Assembly: GCA_031389585.1 (NCBI GenBank)
Contig: JANMSS010000073.1
Coordinates: forward strand, 1-11,430
Direction of reading: 5' to 3'
Length of the DNA stretch: 11,430 bases
DNA from: CADEEN01 sp031389585
GTDB lineage: Bacteria; Pseudomonadota; Gammaproteobacteria; Burkholderiales; Burkholderiaceae_C
Position 1 is the stretch's first letter. Each line of letters begins with the position of its first letter. The position numbers and the translations under genes are program-made. Of this stretch, positions 1 to 7,438 are shown one piece after another. The notes under the pieces were generated by a model, which ran no database searches, had not been told where the DNA came from, and was given only the letters and a program-made list of their open reading frames with translations.

Positions 1-771
1 GCTGACGCCGCCATCGACGGCCAGGATCTGGCCGGTGATGTGCTTGCCCGCGGCGCTGGCGAACAGGACTGCCGCGCCCTTGAGGTCGTCGTCGTCGCCC
101 AGCCGGCGCAACGGCGCCGCGGACGCCATCTTCTCCGCGCCGAAATGCGCAATCACGCCCTGCGTCATCTTGCTCGGGAAGAAGCCCGGCGCCAGCGCGT
201 TGACGGTGATGCCATGCGGCCCCCACTCACCCGCCAGCGTGCGCGTGAAGTTGACCACCGCGCCCTTGCTGGTGCCATAGGCAATGAACTGCATGTCGAG
301 CGAGCCCGCCAAGCCGGCGATCGACGCGATGTTGATGATGCGGCCGTGCTTGTTCGGCAGCATGCTGGCCTTGCCCACCGCCTGCGCAAACAGGAACAGG
401 CTGCGGATGTTGAGGTTCATCACCTTGTCCCAGGCCTCGAGCGGGTAGCTTTCCATCGGCGCGCCCCAGGTGGCGCCGGCGTTGTTGACCAGGATGTCGA
501 TGCGGCCCATGCGCTCCATGGTCTCGGCCGCCACGCGAGCGATGTCCGCCGGCTGGCTGGCGTCGGCCGCAATCCAGCGCGCGTCGATGCCCTTGTCTTG
601 CAGCAGCGCGGTTGCATGTTCGAGGTCAGCGGCCTTGCGCGAGGTGAGCATGATCTTGGCGCCGGCCTCGCCGAGCGCCTCGGCGATCTGCAGGCCCAGG
701 CCGCGCGAGCCGCCGGTGACCAAGGCAGTCTGACCCGTGAGGTCGAACAGTTTCTGGATCGATGTACTCAT
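1..771 (-). CDS. SDR family oxidoreductase, 3' end cut by window
   Basis: NAD(P)-dependent short-chain dehydrogenase/reductase, cytosolic. The frame is open from the ATG at 771 to base 1 (257 codons). It already contains the C-terminal LAVDGGVS block, so only a few residues and the stop are missing. Visible motifs are the Rossmann glycine motif TGGSRGLG (residues 19-26), NNAG (96-99), the structural Asn of NLN (121), the catalytic Ser in NIAS (150) and the YGTSK tyrosine and lysine (Y165, K169). The Ser-Tyr gap is about two residues longer than in FabG, as in gluconate-5-dehydrogenase-like members. It starts 20 bases after the stop of the small membrane gene and is probably the next cistron of the same run. 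In a beta-oxidation setting a 3-oxoacyl or hydroxyacyl reductase role is plausible, but the substrate cannot be read from sequence. The SD is weak. Confidence 0.93.
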   Translation of the reverse strand, partial: MSTSIQKLFDLTGQTALVTGGSRGLGLQIAEALGEAGAKIMLTSRKAADLEHATALLQDKGIDARWIAADASQPADIARVAAETMERMGRIDILVNNAGATWGAPMESYPLEAWDKVMNLNIRSLFLFAQAVGKASMLPNKHGRIINIASIAGLAGSLDMQFIAYGTSKGAVVNFTRTLAGEWGPHGITVNALAPGFFPSKMTQGVIAHFGAEKMASAAPLRRLGDDDDLKGAAVLFASAAGKHITGQILAVDGGVS

Positions 772-791
772 GTGTTTTCTCGCTGTATCAA

Positions 792-977
792 TCAAGGGCC
801 CATGCGCGAGCGCACGAAGATCAACAACACGCCGATGGCGAACGCGACGCCGCCCGACACCATCAGCGTCCAGCCGGCGTCGGGTCGGTGGGCCTGATAA
901 AACCAGCCCAGGCCGAGCGCCAGCATGCCGCCATAGATCAGGATCCAGCTCCAGCGATCGATCGGCTTCTTGTCCAT
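792..977 (-). CDS. Small two-helix membrane protein, function unknown
   Basis: This 61-residue protein has a charged N-terminus (MDKKPIDRW) and a hydrophobic helix at about residues 10-27. A short polar loop (HRPDAG, 30-35) is followed by a second helix at about 37-55 and a basic end (RSRM). This is a plausible hairpin inner-membrane protein with both ends cytoplasmic. Its ATG lies 3 bases after the stop of the dehalogenase-like gene, and its own stop is 20 bases before the SDR start, so it is embedded in the operon and probably translationally coupled. I recognise no family. The tight spacing, sensible topology and lack of a better reading on either strand argue that it is a real gene. Confidence 0.72.
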   Translation of the reverse strand: MDKKPIDRWSWILIYGGMLALGLGWFYQAHRPDAGWTLMVSGGVAFAIGVLLIFVRSRMGP

Positions 978-980
978 CGC

Positions 981-1862
981 TCAACCCAGGCGGAAGTGCC
1001 GCAGTGCAGCCTGTGCGATCGGCGTGCCCCACTCCGGCAGAAAGTGTCCGCCCTCGGCCACCTCGAGGGGCGGCGGACAGCCGCGGATCATGCTCGCCAG
1101 CGCCTGCATCACCGGCGCGCCGAGCACGGGGTCTTGCATGCCGACGGCCATGAAGCTCTCGCCGGCCCAGCGCTCACGCCAGAAGGCAGCGGCCTCGCGG
1201 CTGATCGCGGCGCCGGGCGCGTCCTCGCCATCAGGCACCATGTTCGGGAATGCACGCAGCGCCGCCTTGTAGCTCGCGTCCGGGAATGGCGCGTCGTAGG
1301 CGGCGATCTCGGGTGCCGTCATGTCGGGCTTGCCGCGCGCGATCAGTTTGCCGACCTTCAAATCGGTCTGCGCATTCGAGTAGGTGCGCCACACGCGAAA
1401 GCCCTCGGTGACCGCACCGGTGCCCAGGCCGGTGTTCATGACCAGCAGGCGCGTGAAGCGGTCTGGCATCGCCATCGGCAGGGTCAGTCCGAGCAGGCCG
1501 CCCCAGTCCTGGCAGACGAGCATCACGTTCGTGAGATCCAGTCGCTCGACGAAGGCCAGCAGTATCTCGCGATGCTGATCGAAGCTGTGCCAGGACGCCT
1601 CGGCGGGTTTGTCCGAGCGGCCGAAGCCGATCAGATCGGGCGCCACGACGCGCAGGCCGGCGCCGGTGAACACGGGGATCATCTTGCGGTACAGGTAGCT
1701 CCAGGTCGGGTTGCCGTGCAGGCACAGCGCGGTGACCACCGCGTCGCGCGGGCCCTCATCGATGTAATGCACGCGCAGGCCATCTTGCTCGAGGTAGTGC
1801 GGCGCGAACGCAAAGCCCCGTAGATCGGCGAAGCGATCGTCCGGCGTGCGCAGCGCTGGCAT
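981..1862 (-). CDS. Haloalkane dehalogenase-like alpha/beta hydrolase (HLD-I type)
   Basis: This 293-residue cytosolic alpha/beta hydrolase resembles DhlA of Xanthobacter, which hydrolyses carbon-halogen bonds through an aspartyl-ester intermediate. The HGNPTWSYLYR oxyanion segment is at 49-59. The nucleophile motif CQDWGG gives D119 with halide-binding W120. A second Trp (W158, in FRVW) sits where the DhlA cap-domain halide Trp lies. The acid D244 (GMQDPVLG) follows the strand as in subfamily HLD-I, and the His is H273 (GGHF). The segment YDAPFPDASY (189-198) also matches DhlA closely. I chose the ATG at 1862 because it lies two bases after the thiolase stop and has GAGGTG 8 bases upstream. 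The longer frame to 1913 would run into thiolase coding sequence and adds an arginine-rich tail. Dehalogenase chemistry is well supported by motifs, but the true substrate is unknown; an epoxide or ester hydrolase role is less likely. Confidence 0.9.
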   Translation of the reverse strand: MPALRTPDDRFADLRGFAFAPHYLEQDGLRVHYIDEGPRDAVVTALCLHGNPTWSYLYRKMIPVFTGAGLRVVAPDLIGFGRSDKPAEASWHSFDQHREILLAFVERLDLTNVMLVCQDWGGLLGLTLPMAMPDRFTRLLVMNTGLGTGAVTEGFRVWRTYSNAQTDLKVGKLIARGKPDMTAPEIAAYDAPFPDASYKAALRAFPNMVPDGEDAPGAAISREAAAFWRERWAGESFMAVGMQDPVLGAPVMQALASMIRGCPPPLEVAEGGHFLPEWGTPIAQAALRHFRLG

Positions 1863-1864
1863 GC

Positions 1865-3040
<1,176 letters not shown>

Positions 3041-3075
3041 GGTGGGGTCCTCGTAAACAAATGAGCTAAGCGGCA

Positions 3076-3105
3076 GGCATGTTCATCGGTGGCTCTCAAC
3101 ATGCC
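3076..3105. promoter_or_regulatory. 8-bp inverted repeat upstream of the thiolase
   Basis: GGCATGTT at 3076-3083 is exactly complementary to AACATGCC at 3098-3105, with a 14-base spacer. It lies 36-65 bases upstream of the thiolase start and just after the stop of the 3120-3503 gene. The spacing (about two helical turns between arm centres) fits an operator for a dimeric repressor. It could instead be a weak hairpin after the upstream gene, but no T-run follows on the minus strand. I saw no convincing -35/-10 pair here. Confidence 0.35.
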
Positions 3106-3119
3106 GTCGTCGGTTCCAT

Positions 3120-3503
3120 TCAATTCTTTGCGTTGAACGTCTTGATGAAGTAGGCGTCACTCAGCTTGGCCTTGCAGAGACCCGCACTCTTCGCGACTGA
3201 CTTCAAGAAGTCCGAGAAGGCCACTTCTAGGTTGGGCTTTCCCGGCGTTTCAATAGCTGTGTACAAGCGACCCATGTTCTGAATGACATCTTCTTCGCCG
3301 GCAAAGACGACAAAGACTTCGTTCATTGCAGTGGGAAAGCCCTCGCCAATGATGCTGTGTCTGTAGCCGAACAGCCTTCGGGCGAGGTCAAGCTTCAACT
3401 TGTACCGCTCGATGCGATAGAAGTACCAAGCAGCAATCGCGACCCCGACAAAGCCCGAAATCAGCGATGAAACCACGGTGAGGAGTATTGCGGCTGTTGT
3501 CAT
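3120..3503 (-). CDS. Membrane-anchored hypothetical protein
   Basis: Protein of 127 residues from the ATG at 3503. An N-terminal hydrophobic helix (about residues 5-27, MTTAAILL to AAWYF) is followed by a basic segment (YRIERYKLKLDLARRLFGYR). The C-terminal part of about 80 residues is soluble and probably alpha-helical, with MNEVFVVFAGEEDVI and a conserved-looking end (KLSDAYFIKTF). It is likely anchored in the inner membrane with the C-terminal part in the cytoplasm. An in-frame extension to a TTG at 3584 is possible but adds a sequence with no membrane or domain logic. Base composition looks clearly lower in GC than the catabolic genes around it, suggesting acquisition by transfer. It is loosely reminiscent of small DUF6680-like proteins (helix, then an NEVFVVF-type segment), but I cannot confirm that. 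I do not recognise a function. Confidence 0.68.
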   Translation of the reverse strand: MTTAAILLTVVSSLISGFVGVAIAAWYFYRIERYKLKLDLARRLFGYRHSIIGEGFPTAMNEVFVVFAGEEDVIQNMGRLYTAIETPGKPNLEVAFSDFLKSVAKSAGLCKAKLSDAYFIKTFNAKN

Positions 3504-3580
3504 TCGATGTGTTCTGCAATGGCGGCTGGTGATCTTGATGTGCCACCGGACGACTGCGTTGCCGACTGCCACAATCGACT

Positions 3581-3763
3581 TCAAGCGAAGGTCTTGCCTT
3601 CAGCAGCCAGCCTGACCAGCAGCGGCGCCAGATGCCAGAACGCCGCGTCGTCGAGCGGGGTGGCGGCGAAATTCTTCATCGCCGGCACCACCCGGTCCGC
3701 GCCCTGCTCGTCGGCGTAGCGCATCGGGCCGCCGCGGTGCAGCGAGGCACCGCAGCCGGTGAG
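3581..3763 (-). pseudogene. Remnant 3' end of a second enoyl-CoA hydratase/3-hydroxyacyl-CoA dehydrogenase gene
   Basis: Sixty codons ending in a TGA at 3581 align without gaps to the last 60 residues of the intact hydratase/dehydrogenase at 4467-6575. I count 38/60 identical, including RGGPM, the YAD..QG segment, VV.AMK, DDA.FW, APLL and LAAEGK.F. Nothing upstream of about 3763 continues the domain in this or, as far as I can see, another frame. The catalytic domains are absent, so this is a fragment and not a gene. The hallmark YGFPPWRGG has decayed to CGASLHRGG. It lies 886 bases downstream of the intact 3' end, with the toxin-antitoxin pair between them. It could be a relic of a tandem paralogue, or a gene tail displaced by an insertion. 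Confidence 0.85.
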
Positions 3764-3797
3764 ACCTCGATCATGATGCCAACAACAGCGCTCGGCA

Positions 3798-4133
3798 TCA
3801 GTTCGCGCCGGCCAATGGCCCACGCCGCTTTGAAGTGCGGCCGCGCGGCCTGGCACCCGCGGCCTCAACTCGCTCCGCAAGATGCCCTGTGACGTACTTG
3901 TGAAGCACGCTCGCGATCAAGGTCTGGTACGGCACGCCTTGCTCCAGCGCCTTGACCTGGATGTCGCTCAGGTCGCCCGACGACAGCCGGATGTTGACGC
4001 GTCGATCTTTGATGGCGGTCGCCCGCGCGGCCGCTTTGAACTTCGCGAGTTCAGCCTTGGTGGCAACGGAATTGAGTTTGCCCTTCTCATAGGCGCTGAG
4101 AACCTCGAGCTCGTATTCGTCAATCTTCGGCAT
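3798..4133 (-). CDS. brnA: BrnA/CopG-type ribbon-helix-helix antitoxin
   Basis: Antitoxin of the upstream toxin, 111 residues. The N-terminal helix (MPKIDEYELEVLSAYEKG) and middle helix (KAELAKFKAAARATA) probably wrap the toxin. A ribbon-helix-helix DNA-binding domain follows at about 42-85: the beta strand KDRRVNIRLS, then helices around DLSDIQVKALEQG and PYQTLIASVLHKYVTG. Such antitoxins neutralise the partner and repress their own promoter. I chose the ATG at 4133 because AAGGTGG (4139-4145) precedes it by five bases; the alternative GTG at 4142 would bury that SD. The start lies inside the toxin gene (14-base overlap), so translation is coupled. The last 25 or so residues (from AERVEAAG) are a basic, low-complexity tail longer than I expect for this family, and may come from read-through into scarred DNA. 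Confidence 0.85.
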   Translation of the reverse strand: MPKIDEYELEVLSAYEKGKLNSVATKAELAKFKAAARATAIKDRRVNIRLSSGDLSDIQVKALEQGVPYQTLIASVLHKYVTGHLAERVEAAGARPRGRTSKRRGPLAGAN

Positions 4134-4413
4134 CGGACCCACCTTGATTCAAATAGTCCCGGGTCGCCTTGCGACTCGGAATGACGGTCTTGAGGAAGTA
4201 GTAGCCCTCTTCCTCGACAAATGGCACCAAGTACGCGTAGTTGTCGCAGGCCACGACAAGGACGCGCTGCCGTGGGTACTTCGCCTGGTTCGGATGGGCC
4301 AGGATGTCCAGCAGCCCTCCGGACTCGATTGCCACGACGATGTGCTCGAAGGAAATTCCCCTGTCAGCCTTGAGTGCATCGTTCTTCTCCGGCCCCCAAC
4401 GAAACGGCTTCAT
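4120..4413 (-). CDS. brnT: BrnT-like toxin of a type II toxin-antitoxin system
   Basis: This 97-residue protein matches the BrnT-like pattern: FRWGPEKN at the start, RGISFEHIVVAIESGGLLDI, HPNQAKYPRQ, a NYAYLVPFVEEE strand pair and the ending FLKTVIPSRKATRDYL. BrnT proteins adopt a RelE-like ribonuclease fold and inhibit translation. The basic C-terminal KT.IPSRKATR stretch is the conserved element I would expect near the active site. The toxin precedes the antitoxin, the usual BrnTA order, and they overlap by 14 bases. No SD precedes the ATG at 4413, but a -10-like hexamer ends six bases upstream, which implies a leaderless message. Activity is untested and the BrnT assignment is from recall of the family pattern. 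Confidence 0.85.
   Translation of the reverse strand: MKPFRWGPEKNDALKADRGISFEHIVVAIESGGLLDILAHPNQAKYPRQRVLVVACDNYAYLVPFVEEEGYYFLKTVIPSRKATRDYLNQGGSDAED
4139..4145 (-). promoter_or_regulatory. Ribosome binding site of brnA
   Basis: AAGGTGG on the minus strand lies five bases before the ATG at 4133. It decides the antitoxin start against the GTG at 4142, and it sits inside the toxin reading frame. Confidence 0.65.
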
Positions 4414-4419
4414 GCCGAG

Positions 4420-4448
4420 ATGCTACGCCCGTGTGTGCCTTTTGTCAC
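4420..4448 (-). promoter_or_regulatory. Sigma-70-like promoter of brnTA, leaderless
   Basis: On the minus strand GTGACA (4443-4448, five of six to TTGACA) is followed by a 17-base spacer and TAGCAT (4420-4425, four of six to TATAAT). Six bases then lead to the toxin ATG. A start seven bases past the -10 falls on the A of that ATG, so the transcript should have no leader, in agreement with the absence of an SD. Confidence 0.6.
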
Positions 4449-4455
4449 CACACGG
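4429..4455. promoter_or_regulatory. Inverted repeat over the brnTA promoter, probable antitoxin operator
   Basis: CCGTGTG at 4429-4435 is exactly complementary to CACACGG at 4449-4455 (13-base spacer, arm centres 20 bases apart). The arms bracket the -35 hexamer and sit within the -35/-10 spacer. This is where an autorepressing ribbon-helix-helix antitoxin would bind to block RNA polymerase. Binding by this antitoxin is inference. Confidence 0.5.
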
Positions 4456-4457
4456 CC

Positions 4458-4474
4458 TCACCTGCATCAGGTGA
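4458..4474. promoter_or_regulatory. 17-base near-perfect palindrome spanning the hydratase/dehydrogenase stop
   Basis: TCACCTG (4458-4464) and CAGGTGA (4468-4474) flank a three-base centre. The TGA stop of the upstream enzyme gene (4467-4469) lies inside it. It is immediately upstream of the brnTA promoter repeat. It may be a second protein-binding site or a small hairpin at the end of the enzyme mRNA; with no T-run it is not a classical terminator. Confidence 0.4.
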
Positions 4475-6575
4475 ACGACTTCCCCTCAGCCGCCAACTTC
4501 GCCAACAACGGCGCCGGCCGCCAGAACGACGCATCGTCGCGCGGGTTCGCGCCGAACCTCTTCATCGCCTGCACCACGCCATACAGCCCCTGCTGGTCGG
4601 CGTAGCACATCGGCCCGCCGCGCCAGGGCGGGAAGCCGTAGCCGGTGAGATAGACCATGTCGATGTCGCTGGCCTTGCTGGCGATGCCTTCTTCCAGGAT
4701 CTTCGCGCCTTCGTTGACCAGCGAAAAAACCAGCCGGTGCGCGATCTCGTCGTCGCCGATTTTGCGCGGCGTGATGCCCAGCTCAGTGCGGTGCTTGGCG
4801 ATCATGTCCTCGACCAGCTTGGACGGCATCGCGTCGCGTTTGCCCGGCGCGTAGTCGTACCAGCCGGCACCCGTCTTCTGGCCGAAGCGGCCCATCTCGC
4901 ACAGCAGGTCCGCCGTCTTGCTGTAGCGCATCTGCGGCTTCTCGACGTAGCGGCGCTTCCTGATCGCCCAGCCGATGTCGTTGCCCGCCAGATCACCCAT
5001 GCGGAACGGCCCCATTGCGAAGCCGAACTTCTCGACCGCGCGGTCCACCTGCTGCGGCGTGGCGCCCTCCTCGATCAGGAAGCCGGCCTGGCGCGAGTAT
5101 TGCTCGATCATGCGGTTGCCGATGAAGCCGTCGCACACGCCCGACACCACCGCCGTCTTCTTGATCTTCTTGGCCAGCGCCATCACGGTGGCCATCACGT
5201 CCTTGGCCGTCGCAGCGCCGCGCACCACTTCGAGCAGCTTCATCACATTGGCCGGGCTGAAGAAATGCAGGCCGACCACGTCTTGCGGGCGCTTGGTAAA
5301 TGAGGCGATCTTGTTTACATCCAGCGTCGAGGTGTTCGACGCCAGGATCGCGCCCGGTTTCATCACCTCATCCAGCGTCTTGAAGACCTTCTCCTTGACA
5401 CCTATCTCTTCGAACACCGCCTCGATCACCAGGTCGGCGTCCATGATGTCGTCGTAGGCCAGGGTCGTCGTCAAGAGCGCCATGCGGTCGTCGCACCTGT
5501 CTTGCTTGAGCTTGCCCTTCTTGACCTGCGATTCGTAGTTCTTGCGGATCGTGGCCATGCCGCGGTCGAGCGCGTCCTGCTTCATCTCCAGCATCGTCAC
5601 GGGGATGCCGGCGTTAAGGAAGTTCATGCTGATGCCGCCGCCCATGGTGCCGGCACCGATCACTGCAACCTTCTTGATCGCGCGCTGCGGCGTATCGCCC
5701 GGCACGTCGGCGATCTTGCTCGCCGCGCGCTCGCCGAAGAAGGCGTGGCGCAGCGCCTTGCTCTCGGGCGTGCCGATCAGCGCCAGAAAGGTATTGCGCT
5801 CGTAGAGCAGGCCGTCCTCGAAGTTCGTGGCCTTGACCGCCTGCTCAACGCAATCGACGCAACGCGCCGGCGCCGGGAAATGCTTGGCCATCGCCTTGAC
5901 GGTGTTGCGAGCGAACTGGAAGTAGGCGTCGGCGTTCGCGTGCGTGGCCTTCAGGTTGCGCACCAGCGGCAACGCGCCGCCTTGCGCGAACTCGTCGGCC
6001 TTCTCGATCGCAAAGGACACCGCGCCCTCGATCAGATCGCCGTCGATCAATCGGTCAAACAGCTTTTGTCCTGGCAACTTGGCCAGCACTTCGCTGTTCA
6101 CCGGCTCGCCGGTGGCGATCATGTTCAACGCCGTCTCGACACCGACTGCGCGCGGCAGTCGCTGGGTGCCGCCGGCACCCGGCACCAGGCCGAGCTTGAC
6201 CTCGGGCAGCGCGACCTTGGTGCCCGGCGCCGCGACGCGGTAGTGGCAGGCCAGCGCCAGTTCGAGGCCGCCGCCCATGCAGATGCCGTGGACGGCAACC
6301 ACGACCGGCTTGCTGCAGGCTTCGACGAGCCGGATCACGGTGTGCAGATTGGGCTCGGCGATCGCCTTGGGCGAACCGAACTCGCGAATATCGGCGCCGC
6401 CCGAAAAGGCGTTGCCGGCGCCGGCAATCACCACGGCCTTGACTGCCGCGTCGGCCAACGCACGCTCCAACCCGCTGAACAACGCCTGGCGCGTGGCGAT
6501 TCCCAGGCCGTTGACGGGAGGGTTGTCCAGCGTGATGACGGCGACGCTGCTGCGCACCTGGTAACTGGCACTCAT
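4467..6575 (-). CDS. Enoyl-CoA hydratase/3-hydroxyacyl-CoA dehydrogenase (FadB/FadJ-like fusion)
   Basis: Two-domain beta-oxidation enzyme of 702 residues, cytosolic. It hydrates trans-2-enoyl-CoA and oxidises L-3-hydroxyacyl-CoA with NAD+. The N-terminal crotonase domain (about 1-190) has the NAFSGGADIREFG oxyanion segment, E105 in GGGLELAL and E125 in PEVKLGLVPGAGGTQRLP, the two expected catalytic glutamates. The NAD domain starts at about 300 with VAVIGAGTMGGG, followed by SNTS and the catalytic H437 in GLHFFSP. C-terminal helical domains run from about 480 and end with YGFPPWRGGP. Length is close to FadJ (714). I chose the ATG at 6575; an in-frame ATG at 6590 would add five residues, and neither has a good SD. 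The 83-base gap from livF holds a TAGAAT hexamer (6612-6617) without a convincing -35. The distant thiolase is its likely pathway partner. Confidence 0.96.
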   Translation of the reverse strand: MSASYQVRSSVAVITLDNPPVNGLGIATRQALFSGLERALADAAVKAVVIAGAGNAFSGGADIREFGSPKAIAEPNLHTVIRLVEACSKPVVVAVHGICMGGGLELALACHYRVAAPGTKVALPEVKLGLVPGAGGTQRLPRAVGVETALNMIATGEPVNSEVLAKLPGQKLFDRLIDGDLIEGAVSFAIEKADEFAQGGALPLVRNLKATHANADAYFQFARNTVKAMAKHFPAPARCVDCVEQAVKATNFEDGLLYERNTFLALIGTPESKALRHAFFGERAASKIADVPGDTPQRAIKKVAVIGAGTMGGGISMNFLNAGIPVTMLEMKQDALDRGMATIRKNYESQVKKGKLKQDRCDDRMALLTTTLAYDDIMDADLVIEAVFEEIGVKEKVFKTLDEVMKPGAILASNTSTLDVNKIASFTKRPQDVVGLHFFSPANVMKLLEVVRGAATAKDVMATVMALAKKIKKTAVVSGVCDGFIGNRMIEQYSRQAGFLIEEGATPQQVDRAVEKFGFAMGPFRMGDLAGNDIGWAIRKRRYVEKPQMRYSKTADLLCEMGRFGQKTGAGWYDYAPGKRDAMPSKLVEDMIAKHRTELGITPRKIGDDEIAHRLVFSLVNEGAKILEEGIASKASDIDMVYLTGYGFPPWRGGPMCYADQQGLYGVVQAMKRFGANPRDDASFWRPAPLLAKLAAEGKSFT

Positions 6576-6658
6576 AGGGGAATCTTTCATGTCGGTCGAG
6601 GGGGTCGATCGATTCTAGGTCGTGCCTGACTCTCGACGCGGCCGGATCGCCAGCGGCC

Positions 6659-7354
6659 CTACACCTCCAGCCACTCCTTGCGGGTCGTGGCGTTGGCGCG
6701 CAGATCGTCGGGCGTGCCCTCGAACACGATGCGGCCATGGCCCATCACCAGGCAGCGGTCAGCCACGGCCAGGGCGATGGTCAGCTTCTGCTCGACCAAC
6801 AGCACCGAAATGCCGCGCCGCCTGAGCTCACCCAGGTACTGCGCCACCTGTTCGACGATCTTCGGCGCCAGCCCCTCGGTGGGCTCGTCGATCATGATCA
6901 GTTCGGGGTCACCCATGAGCGTGCGGCACAGCGTCAGCATCTGCTGCTCGCCACCCGAGAGCACGCCGGCTTCGTTGTGCTGGCGCTCCCGGAGCAGCGG
7001 GAACAGGGCATACATGTCGTCCAGACTCCAGCGCGCGCCCTGCGTCACGCCCTTCTGTCCCAGCATCAGGTTCTGGTGCACGGTCAACTTGGGGAAGACG
7101 TCGCGGTTCTCCGGTACGTAACCAATACCAGCCTGCGCGATCTCGAAGGCCTTGCGCCCGAGGATGGGCTGCCCGCGCCAGTCGATCGACCCGGTGCCAT
7201 CCACCAGGCCCATGATGGTCTTGACCGTGGTCGATCGCCCCGAGCCGTTGCGTCCGAGCAGGGCCACGATCTCGCCCGGCCGCACTTCGAAGTGCACGCC
7301 ATGCAGCACATGGCTCTTGCCGTAGAAGGCGTGGACGTTGTCGAGCTTCAGCAT
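6659..7354 (-). CDS. livF: ABC transporter ATPase LivF, with Arg in Walker A
   Basis: ATP-binding subunit (231 residues) of a HAAT importer. It sits on the cytoplasmic face and pairs with LivG. The Walker A segment is GRNGSGRST (34-42): R40 stands where the ATP-binding lysine is normally found (codon CGA on the minus strand). The signature LSGGEQQ is intact (132-138), as is Walker B LIMIDEPTEGL with D156 and E157, followed by LLVEQ (185-189). GYVPENRDVFPKLT (78-91) matches LivF closely. The family usually has 230-240 residues, so the gene is full length. The start ATG is at 7354 with only a weak purine-rich SD. It is separated from livG by 519 bases that carry a large palindromic repeat, unusual inside a liv operon. 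A lysine-to-arginine change usually weakens hydrolysis at that site; see the findings for its pairing with LivG. Confidence 0.95.
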   Translation of the reverse strand: MLKLDNVHAFYGKSHVLHGVHFEVRPGEIVALLGRNGSGRSTTVKTIMGLVDGTGSIDWRGQPILGRKAFEIAQAGIGYVPENRDVFPKLTVHQNLMLGQKGVTQGARWSLDDMYALFPLLRERQHNEAGVLSGGEQQMLTLCRTLMGDPELIMIDEPTEGLAPKIVEQVAQYLGELRRRGISVLLVEQKLTIALAVADRCLVMGHGRIVFEGTPDDLRANATTRKEWLEV

Positions 7355-7438
7355 ATCGATGCGCCCGCCGCGTCAGGTGCTGCTTGCGGGGTTGAATTGT
7401 TCGCGTTGCCAGCCGGGTCCCGCCCCGGCGGGCGGGTA

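Noticed and set aside
40..897. 285-codon plus-strand open frame
   Set aside because: It is antisense to the SDR gene. The protein is rich in Arg, His and Ala without domain motifs, a usual high-GC shadow.
762..1823. 353-codon plus-strand open frame
   Set aside because: Antisense to the dehalogenase-like gene, whose catalytic motifs are all in place. No RBS or recognisable domain.
3764..3880. Upstream part of the 99-codon frame containing the enzyme tail
   Set aside because: No similarity to the hydratase/dehydrogenase and it overlaps the antitoxin gene, so the remnant is limited to 3581-3763.
5502..6629. 375-codon plus-strand open frame
   Set aside because: Antisense to the hydratase/dehydrogenase and without protein-family features.
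6576..6658. Promoter for the hydratase/dehydrogenase from a TAGAAT hexamer
   Set aside because: No acceptable -35 hexamer at 16-18 bases; read-through from livF is a simpler explanation, so it is only mentioned in the gene entry.
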